Below are positions 24,901 through 32,200 of a DNA stretch of 35,484 nt, in pieces. Source of the DNA: a virus; the IMG/VR virus record IMGVR_UViG_3300023179_000285, positions 1 to 35,484 of that record; one strand, 5' to 3'. The position numbers were made by a program, and so were the translations under genes. Numbering within the stretch: the stretch's first letter is position 1; each line of letters starts with the position of its first letter. Under the pieces are notes generated by a model, which had not been told where the DNA came from, did no database searches, and saw nothing but the letters and a program-made list of their open reading frames with translations.

Positions 24901-25950
24901 TTTGTCAATCCAAGCACCGCCCTTGACGTACAATGCGTTAGAAGTGTTTGTGCCTGTGTCAAATGCTAGACTGTTAACAATTAAATTGTCACCAATGTAT
25001 GCACCACCGGCTAATCTAAGTGCTGCGGTTCCGCCACCAGCAACGTTAGCAGTGGTGCTACTATCAACATATACATCACCACCAAAGTTGCCCCCGCCTG
25101 TAACCTTAAGGGCACCTGCACCGATGCCTCCAGCTGTAGTTCCATTAACAATCAAATCACCGCCAATATAACCGCCACCAGTTGCTACATATAAGGCAGC
25201 GCTGGTTGTGCTAGCAGCAGTTGTTCCGTCTACATAAATGTCTTGATTTACATAAACGCCGCCGCTCTTAACATTTAGTGCTCCACCTGCGCTGGTACCA
25301 TTTGTTGAACTATCGACCCATAGTTCTTGATTTACATAGGCACCGCCTGCACTTACAACAAGGGCTCCTGTGCCTGTTCCTGCTGCTGTTGTACCGTCAA
25401 TTTTAGCGTCTAAGTCAATTAGCGCACCACCGTTAGTTAATTTAAATGCAGGTGTACCATCTGTGGAATTGCCACTGCCATCAATTAGTAAATTTTCTGC
25501 GGCATACATTCCACCTTGAACACTTAGGGCTGCTGTACTAGCATTAGTCGCTGTGGTTGTATCGGCAATGTAGGTAACACCACTGATATAAGCGCCACCA
25601 GAGGCAACGTTTAGGGCACCGCCCGAACTACTACCTGCTGTTGTACCGTCTATCAATAAATCTTGATTGATATAAGCACCGCCGTTTGAAACTACCAATG
25701 CGCCTGTGCCTGCTCCTGCATTTGCAGAATTTTCAAATGTACCTACACCAGTTACGTTTAGTGAGTTGTATACTGTAGTAGCACCATAGATTGTGGCTGT
25801 ACTTCCTACGATTAAGTTTTTAGCAATACCAGCACCAGCATTGACCTGCAATGCTCCTAGATTGCCTGTCGAACTGCTGACCGCTGCTGTACCCTGTACA
25901 ATTACACCGGCCCTTGTAATAAAATCTTTAGTGATTGCTGTTAGTGCCAT
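21988..25950 (-). CDS. Giant repeat-rich fibre/structural protein, 1320 aa
   Basis: A 1320-residue protein, mostly tandem copies of a ~30-35-residue repeat of the form TGAL-x-V-x-GG-x-Y/G-I-x-x-(D/N)L-x-V-x-G. About ten lie in the first ~350 residues and further spaced copies occur to ~1190. A DGKDIGFIFHYFKG...AFLGFAND domain (about 395-440) is shared with the 998-aa fibre, and GGSLGEIPIQ/GGAAGQIPFQ modules sit at about 510-590. The C-terminal domain (YTTAKYIVQVKDGSN, LLIHNGTNAYLTEYAIITSNGELGTFGAD in outline) is shared with the 258-aa and 157-aa proteins. A trimeric beta-structured fibre shaft is the likely form. Ribosome binding site AAAGGATG. It ends the operon before the strong terminator. 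No enzymatic motif is seen. Confidence 0.93.
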   Translation of the reverse strand: MALTAITKDFITRAGVIVQGTAAVSSSTGNLGALQVNAGAGIAKNLIVGSTATIYGATTVYNSLNVTGVGTFENSANAGAGTGALVVSNGGAYINQDLLIDGTTAGSSSGGALNVASGGAYISGVTYIADTTTATNASTAALSVQGGMYAAENLLIDGSGNSTDGTPAFKLTNGGALIDLDAKIDGTTAAGTGTGALVVSAGGAYVNQELWVDSSTNGTSAGGALNVKSGGVYVNQDIYVDGTTAASTTSAALYVATGGGYIGGDLIVNGTTAGGIGAGALKVTGGGNFGGDVYVDSSTTANVAGGGTAALRLAGGAYIGDNLIVNSLAFDTGTNTSNALYVKGGAWIDKTLVVGGQVTFQDSVFFNGTATYVLSTNTVYTDNLLQLHMPPGGDVSNHVWTGDDGKDIGFIFHYFKGADQDAFLGFANDSGYLEWYDQGSENTSGVYVGTRYGTFKTGNIELVGNTSATSTATGTLIVDGGVGISGDVYVGGTLNVNKLESATDIDATVTTATNLKGGSLGEIPIQYGNGQTAFIAAGTATNQVLVWSTVSSTATWVSPGTQVVGAAANVVGGAAGQIPFQSAPSTTIFDSEFNYDNATNTLNVFNLNATGTIKLAAYDINSVTFINNDGDLDTVGATTFGFNSGTTVLTVGAFDIDGINGTITADTGVNAEIISDTLVKLNYSATNYLYVDSDGVSVEAPDLRVGMNETDALITLHGSTTNRITMPQGAGAGAPTNTNYSAGTKLVLWDNVGASSTGYAMGIENNAMWFGLDILANTHSFKWYGNTTAIMTLTNELLETTGALKVHNDAPTFTAATSGAVRVQGGVGIAKDLYVASTATFDGIVSLTNTASDYTTSSNNALYVAGGVGIAQDLYVASTATIDADLYVGGTIYMKGVGLDQITSSTGTFDYVFIEGTGTGLTVYDDAWIKGSTVSFGATGANQIENLSTTTMEVRGGWGNDSGTLSLFAGNYPTTYSKIQLNGNKTITTEANTFTFKDFNSVNLVTVNASTASSNITSGAVVVSGGVGIQENLNVGGYGRFDGPYDETASTSTIGVYVGVAGAAPATPRIGFANSGTTWQIDNSNGDFRIFTPFASHVKIESDGDMTLYSTSNSTSTLTGALIVSGGVGVAKDVVIGGNLDVAGVVTFTNTTQAEGTGTDTGAVKITGGLLVKKNIVAGGLVIGGDYMGGAVPTNPANQTVEAFKGSNNMQAGFTTGVISGSSETNLDVFNATLYTTAKYIVQVKDGSNVHSAEILLIHNGTNAYLTEYAIITSNGELGTFGADLSGGNVTLKFVPTSATAMRINVIRTSILTSISAYAV
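24900..25870 (-). repeat. Protein-level tandem repeats in the 1320-aa fibre gene
   Basis: About ten copies of a ~30-35-residue unit (TGALVVSNGGAYINQDLLID, GGALNVASGGAYISGVTYIA, GALVVSAGGAYVNQELWVD and so on). DNA identity between copies is moderate, so this is older than the collagen minisatellite. Copy boundaries are approximate. Confidence 0.75.
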
Positions 25951-25961
25951 TTTTTCATCCT

Positions 25962-26738
25962 TTAAGTTTCCATTCCTATTCGGAGTACTTTAATTACCAT
26001 GGTATTTCCAACACCTAGGTAATATGGGGTAAAATACAGATTAACATTATCACTAACATCAACATCTGCTGCGAATTCCCCAATTTCACCGTTTGTATTC
26101 AGTACCGCATACTCCGTTGCATATATAGTTCCCGCATTATCAACCAGTAACAATATCTCGATAGTTTGAAATTCTGCACTTGCTCCACCGCCATCATCAA
26201 TTTGTATCATATATTTTGACGATCTAAACTGATGCATCGAGTACGAATCTACTACTATCGTGCTTGTGTTATTTACCAAAATCTCCGTAGAATCAAATAC
26301 TGAGTCCGCTATTTGAACACTTTCTGCGTGTACTCTTTTACCAACGCTAATGCCGCCATCTACGATTAATGCACCTGTGCCAGTGCCTGTACTTTCGGTA
26401 TCATTTGTTATATGAATTACATTTGTAGTAGAATTTCCAGAGTCTGTTACAGTCTGAAGGTTTATAAAATTAGCCCAAGTAGCCGTTGTTATAATTTCGG
26501 CACCTGCGATTGTGGAAGTAGAGCCTATATTAATACTACCACTTACTCCAATTCCGCCATCAATAACAAGGGCGCCTGTGTTTGTGGAGGTCGTAGCTGT
26601 GCCTGTGTTAATACTAATAGGGCTATCAGGACTACTGCTGTATTTTATCCATGCGTACCCGTCCCATACCCAAGTGTTACTGCCAATTGTGTAGTAATCA
26701 CCTATAGTTGGATTGGTAGGAAAATTTAATGTTGACAT
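25962..26738 (-). CDS. Short fibre-like protein with WDGYAW module and shared C-terminal domain
   Basis: A 258-residue protein. Residues 1-35 (LNFPTNPTIGDYYTIGSNTW, then VWDGYAWIKY) are a Trp-containing module found in several virion proteins here. The middle holds two TGALVIDGG-x-GVSGSINIG / TGALIVDGGISVGKRVHAE shaft repeats. The last ~95 residues (QFRSSKYMIQIDDGG, LLLVDNAGTIYATEYAVLN, GEIGEFAADV, ending VIKVLRIGMET) are the same domain as the end of the 1320-aa protein. It lies between the 700-aa and 1320-aa genes with 10-11 base gaps, so it belongs to the fibre operon. It looks like a short version of its 1320-aa neighbour and may share its attachment point or be a duplication product. Confidence 0.92.
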   Translation of the reverse strand: MSTLNFPTNPTIGDYYTIGSNTWVWDGYAWIKYSSSPDSPISINTGTATTSTNTGALVIDGGIGVSGSINIGSTSTIAGAEIITTATWANFINLQTVTDSGNSTTNVIHITNDTESTGTGTGALIVDGGISVGKRVHAESVQIADSVFDSTEILVNNTSTIVVDSYSMHQFRSSKYMIQIDDGGGASAEFQTIEILLLVDNAGTIYATEYAVLNTNGEIGEFAADVDVSDNVNLYFTPYYLGVGNTMVIKVLRIGMET

Positions 26739-26748
26739 TTTTTATCTC

Positions 26749-28851
26749 TTATAGGCTTGTAAATTGTATCCAAAATCTGTTTCCACCGTCCTCTATATAT
26801 TGTAACTCGTACCCAGTAACAGCGTTTATCCAGAAATCACCCAATCTCGGATTAGAAGGAGGTGTATTAGAAACTGTAACACGGGGAGTATATAACAAAT
26901 AATTCTCTTCAGGATAACCTTCCATAGCATACACACTACCAGGAACATTTAATACGCTGGTGCCAGTTACAAAATATGTGCTAGTCGTAGCCGTAGTTGT
27001 AATGTATGTAAGAGATACATCAGAAACTAAAGAGGTATACGTGCCAACTGCTTCATCTAATGTTAGATAATATGTAACCTCTGGAGTCACAGTGTGAATA
27101 AAAGCGTTATCCGCATCTATTGCACCACCAACTGTAATACTACCTAGCGTTTGCCATACTGGAACAGAGCCGTCGCTAGTTAAAACTGTGTCAAATGCGC
27201 CAATAGGCAGTAAAGCAGTTGTTCCTGTTCCCGATTGATATGGAACATCACCTCGGACTCCGCCTTCGATATTAGTAGCAGTTGTAATAGTACCTGTAAT
27301 TAAATGTTTAACCCACATACCGGAATAAACATCTACCTGATCGCTTACAATTAAATTACCGTGTATTCCGACACCACCATTTATACTGACTGCTCCATTA
27401 GGCTTCAACAATAAAACAGTTCCGTCTGATACAAAGGCACCAAATCCTGTACCATCTACAGGTTGTGTTAAATCTACATCTACGTACAATTCTGCGACAT
27501 GATAATTATTAGTGTCTGTTCCAACATAACTGGTGTAATATATTTGACCGTTTAACTCTGTCATTCCTACTACATTGTTAATAACAATCCTTGTTCCAGT
27601 ATTGAAGCCGTTAATAAATGTAGTTATTTGAACAGGATTTGTCTGTGTAGCAGTAAAAATGTCATCGCTATATTTTGTAGGAACCGCAGTAGTTAGATCA
27701 CCAGTTTCTAAATTAGATGTTAAAAAGGTTGTACCAGTTCCGTTATAATAAAAAACACTGCCTATATTAATTTGATTGTCTTGACCATCTACTAAATTAT
27801 CACCGCCGATGCTAATGTTAGCATTACCTGTAATCATATTATTGGCAACATCGTGGCCAATAAAAATATTATAAGATCCTGTGGTGATATTTTTAGCAAT
27901 ATCATCACCCCAAAATAAATTCTGCTCACCGTCGATCAAACTTTTACCTGCATTAATACCTATGGCGATATTATCGTCCATTTTGGTATTAATCTCAACT
28001 GTACCGCTATTAACATAAGCAGTAAATCCTGTGCCATCTACAGAAGTTGTTAGGTTAATATTAGAATATAAAGCAATTGTGCTTGTAGATTGAACCCACG
28101 CATAGTAGGTATTACCATTAAGTTCTGTAGTGCCATCAACATTGAAAATTGTTATTGCTGTTCCGCTTGTAACATTATGGCCTGGTGCTGTGACAACCAC
28201 AGGATCAGTTAATGAAACATTTGTAATATTGCCTGCTAATATAGTTTGATATACGCCTATATTAGATAACGCACTATCGCCTATGGCCACAGAACGTGAA
28301 ATATTTGTACCAGATGATAAAGCATACCTACCTATGGCAACATTTTTATATCCGGTCGTTAGTCCGTTCAGGGCATCATAGCCAATTACAATGCTGTGCT
28401 GTCCGTTATTATCTCCAAGAGTTTCTGCAAGTGCTGTGCCTTTTACAACAATGTTATTGGTGCCTTCATAGCCTTGGCCTATTCTTACATCGTTTACAAC
28501 AATATCTTCGCCAGTATGAATTCCGCCCCAAACACCAATGCCCCCTTCAACAACTAGGGCACCTGTATTAGTATTAACAGTTACTACACTACCCGATACC
28601 ACGATTTGTGTGGTATCTGTGGCAAATAATTTAATATTTTGTCCAGGTAGATTGCTGTAAAACTCACCTCCATTAACTTCTACATTGCCTAAACTAGACC
28701 TATATTCCGTCTGAAACGTATCATTAGTTACTAATGTATATCCTGTTGATGTTGTAGGAGTAGGTGGCAGTTGTGGCATCGCACCTTTAAGATCGATAAA
28801 CTCACCACTACCTCCTCTACGTAGCGTTTTTGAACTGAGTAATTTAGGCAT
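26749..28851 (-). CDS. Fibre protein with YadA-like head repeats, 700 aa
   Basis: A 700-residue fibre-like protein. Residues about 140-205 and 290-355 contain repeats such as SIVIGYDALNGLTTGYKNVAIGRYAL, SVAIGDSALSN and NIAIGINAGKS, NIFIGHDVANN, the NxAIGxxA pattern of the left-handed beta-roll in YadA-type trimeric adhesin heads. Between and after these lie two related domains ending in (D)GTGFTAYVNSGTVEI and DGTGFGAFVSDGTVLL. About 525-600 holds a GGVRGDVPYQSGTGTTALLPIG module shared with other fibres. The end (NPRLGDFWINAVTGYELQYI, NRFWIQF) is a Trp module. Adhesin-like host binding is likely. The ATG at 28851 follows an AGAGAAACAG sequence, 14 bases after the 127-aa gene. Confidence 0.93.
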   Translation of the reverse strand: MPKLLSSKTLRRGGSGEFIDLKGAMPQLPPTPTTSTGYTLVTNDTFQTEYRSSLGNVEVNGGEFYSNLPGQNIKLFATDTTQIVVSGSVVTVNTNTGALVVEGGIGVWGGIHTGEDIVVNDVRIGQGYEGTNNIVVKGTALAETLGDNNGQHSIVIGYDALNGLTTGYKNVAIGRYALSSGTNISRSVAIGDSALSNIGVYQTILAGNITNVSLTDPVVVTAPGHNVTSGTAITIFNVDGTTELNGNTYYAWVQSTSTIALYSNINLTTSVDGTGFTAYVNSGTVEINTKMDDNIAIGINAGKSLIDGEQNLFWGDDIAKNITTGSYNIFIGHDVANNMITGNANISIGGDNLVDGQDNQINIGSVFYYNGTGTTFLTSNLETGDLTTAVPTKYSDDIFTATQTNPVQITTFINGFNTGTRIVINNVVGMTELNGQIYYTSYVGTDTNNYHVAELYVDVDLTQPVDGTGFGAFVSDGTVLLLKPNGAVSINGGVGIHGNLIVSDQVDVYSGMWVKHLITGTITTATNIEGGVRGDVPYQSGTGTTALLPIGAFDTVLTSDGSVPVWQTLGSITVGGAIDADNAFIHTVTPEVTYYLTLDEAVGTYTSLVSDVSLTYITTTATTSTYFVTGTSVLNVPGSVYAMEGYPEENYLLYTPRVTVSNTPPSNPRLGDFWINAVTGYELQYIEDGGNRFWIQFTSL

Positions 28852-28865
28852 TCTGTTTCTCTATA

Positions 28866-29249
28866 TTATGCATTTGCTGTTTCTAGAACGCTCAAAACTA
28901 ATTGTAATGAACTGGTATTGCTAGCGTAACATCTCACGCTGTCTAAACTTTCAACAATCATTTTACCTACCAACGGCGTTCCTGCATCTGCTGCTGGAAT
29001 TTCAAAATCTTTTACCAAAATACTATCAGTGTTGGCAGGTTGAGCACCGTTTCCTTGGGCATCTGCTAGAATAGGTCTATTTCTATGATGTATAAACGTG
29101 AATGATTGAGTCTGCGTAGTTAGGTTTGAAATTTGTGCCATCAAGATAATTGAAGTTACCCCAATAGGCGCTGTATACACAGTAGCGGTACTACTGGTAG
29201 ACAGTACAGTTGTCTTTGTTAAAAATTTGTTTAATGGTAATTGTGCCAT
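28866..29249 (-). CDS. Small conserved virion-type protein, 127 aa
   Basis: A 127-residue beta-rich protein (MAQLPLNKFLTKTTVLSTSS, then VYTAPIGVTSIILMAQISN, TQSFTFIHH, VKDFEIPAADAGTPLVGKMIVESLDS, ending LVLSVLETANA). The layout, alternating strands with a central IPAxDA loop, is that of a small decoration-type or fibre-associated protein common in aquatic T4-like phages. The function is not established. It lies between the 1816-aa and 700-aa genes and has a strong AAAGGATA ribosome binding site, so high expression as a structural component is plausible. Confidence 0.88.
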   Translation of the reverse strand: MAQLPLNKFLTKTTVLSTSSTATVYTAPIGVTSIILMAQISNLTTQTQSFTFIHHRNRPILADAQGNGAQPANTDSILVKDFEIPAADAGTPLVGKMIVESLDSVRCYASNTSSLQLVLSVLETANA

Positions 29250-29265
29250 TTTCTATCCTTTATTA

Positions 29266-32200
29266 TCAACTACCTTCAATAGCCAATATGAACGGGGTCA
29301 AGTTTCCATACAATGACTGAACAAATACTCTACCACTAATAACACCAGTGGCCTGTGCAATGGTCAATCCTGGACCTATTCTGAAATCACCGTTTTGATC
29401 GGTGCTGGTATAGAACACCTTACCTCCGTTAAGCATAACAACTTCTTTGGTCTGAACCGGGTCTGCTCTACCTACTTGGGGTAATGATCCATAATTTGTT
29501 CCGGCGCCAACGTATTCGAACAAATATCCACTTGCTGAAATATAACTTCTTTGGTAGAAGTTTACAGTCGATCCGTCTGGAAATAAGTCGGTTCTATTTA
29601 CTGCTTCACCCAATTCGACTATATGATGAGTTCCTGCTCTTGACCAATAACTTAACCCTGCCATTACAGCATTATAAGTTCCGCCTGTTTGAAGATCGTA
29701 TATAATTCTTTGTAAAATAATTTTTGTGTCTCTCTTACATTTTGCTAGAATATAATCAATCTGCGTTGGAGACACATTAGTTAATACCGCGCTAACTGTT
29801 GGATCAGTTTGAACAAATTGACTTACTTCTTCTGCTAAAAAGTCTATATTTGCCTCGATTAGTTCTACTGCACTGCCAGATCCTGGAACAATTGTTCCAG
29901 TTTTTGTAATGCCTCTAGCAGGCACTACTGCTTCTGCCGCGGTAATATTTGTTGCTGTAAGAATACTTCTAATAATGTTAAAACGTAAGTCGATAAATGA
30001 CTGAGCATTACTGCCACCTGTAACCAATGGTAGAATAGTTTGGCTAGTTGATGTATTACCGACTGAAGGTGTAATTGCTGTATTTGCTATTATATCTGTA
30101 ACCAATGTGTTTAGGTGACCTAATGCTAAATCATGTTGTGTGATTTGAGTAGAGGTAGTCCCTTGATAATTTGTATTTGTGTTAGCAGATAGAATATTTT
30201 GGTTAGGAACATAGGGAGTATCAGCTACTGAGCTAGATAAAACTGTGTAATAGGCGTTGCCGCAGAAATATACAGTAAAATAAGCATCGTTATTAGGATC
30301 TCCTCCACCATTAGTTAGAGCTTGGTTTAATGTTATACTGTTATAATTAACATCTGTTACTATTGTACCTGTGGCAGCATACCATACTCCATAATTTGGA
30401 TTGGCAGGAGCTAGGCCAATTGTTGTAGGATTACCTAAACTATCAATCGGATTACCATCTACATCGTGTAAGTAAGGGAAACTATCAAACTCTGAACCAA
30501 ATTGGTTTCTAATTCTAATAGTATGTCCTATAGCGACATCGGTAGTATCCACTCCTGTAAGCACTAAAGTTCCAGTTGTTATTGTAGATGTGCTAGGTTG
30601 AGTAATTAAGAAACCAGGAAATCCTTGTTCATTTAAATGTCCGTCAGGTGGAATAACTTCCATTACCTGACCAATGTGTGGTCTATTATTTAGGTCAGGT
30701 GTAAAGATTTCAACTCTTCCATTATTCGGCCAAAAACCAGTTGGATAGTATTGATCCAATCCGTCCGGCCCTGGATCAAATGGATATGATCTATATAATG
30801 GATTGAATACAGTACCGCTAAAATCCCTGCGTCCATAGCCTTTAGATACTAGGCATAGGTCACCGAAGTTACTGTTAGAGTTTGTAATACTTGCTATACC
30901 ACCGTTATCAACTTGAACAGCAGTAGAACAGAAAATTGTAAACACAGAAACTAACTGAGCATAGCCATTGTTTGTAATTCTTATACCTCGCCCACCTTGA
31001 GGCAGTTGCGTAAATGCATCGTAAACAAACGACTGAATAGGTGATCTTGAACTTACTACGGCACCATCTACTAGGCTACCGCCCATAGCACCGATCGGAT
31101 CAATCTTTCTCTGCGCCCATGTTCCAGTACTGCCTGTGTATTCTAAACTTAATTCTTCAACTGTGTTATCTTGATACGGTATGCTGGCAACATTACCAAA
31201 ATATAATGTAGCATTGTTACCGAAACCAACAGTAGAAGTGTTTAGCCCTAATAGATATGTGCTAGTTGTTAATGTAGTAATGCTAGTAACCTTAGGAGGT
31301 AATTTAACATCTGCTCCATTAATACCTGTTAATGCAAATAATCCGCCACCTTGATAAACGGGAGGTGCTGCACTAGGACCATTCTGAATAATATCTGTAA
31401 TAATATTAAAGTTTCTAGTTACCGCTTCCTGTGGCATGTAATCTCCGCCATACTGGAAGAAGGGATTAATAATTTGAGTACTTACTGTTCCTGATTGAAC
31501 TGTTACGGTATTATTGGCTATTACCTGTAATGCTATATCTCTAGCATATCCAATTGCCATTGTGGTTGTTGTGATTTGACCTTCTACGTGATTATACCCA
31601 TTATTCCAATAGGCCAAACCTGCTTCAATTGATTTACTGTTGCCGCCTAGTAATATATCCTGGCTCACAGCATCAATGATTAGACCAGTATCTCTGTAAC
31701 ATTTTTCTTCATTGTAGTTAAACGAATTAGCGTTATATACACTGTCTAGTCTAGCTACAACTTCTTCTTTGATAAACTCTTTGTTACTCATTAATAGATT
31801 AAATGAGTTAAGAGCATTACCTGGTAAAATTGTGGCAGTTGAAATTGGACTTAATCCCCAAGTTACTGTAGCAGTTCCGTTCCATATAATATTTGTCAAT
31901 GTAGATACTGCTACATCAATTAGGTCTGCTTCTGTATCTGTACCTACATCTACGCTGTAAGTTTGATCTACTGCTGATTGATATGTGGCGGTTGTTAAAC
32001 CTTTTATGATATACCTAGATAGTTCAGCAACATACTGGAATGAACTTGTTGTAGCTTCTTTCTCAGATTCTCTAATTACTCTCGATCCACTTATTCCATA
32101 ATAACTTAATCCGGACTGTACGCTTTGTCTATTACCGCCATGTTTCAAATCAAACATTACACTGTCAATAATATAACCTACATCTCTAGCACAGGTTGTG

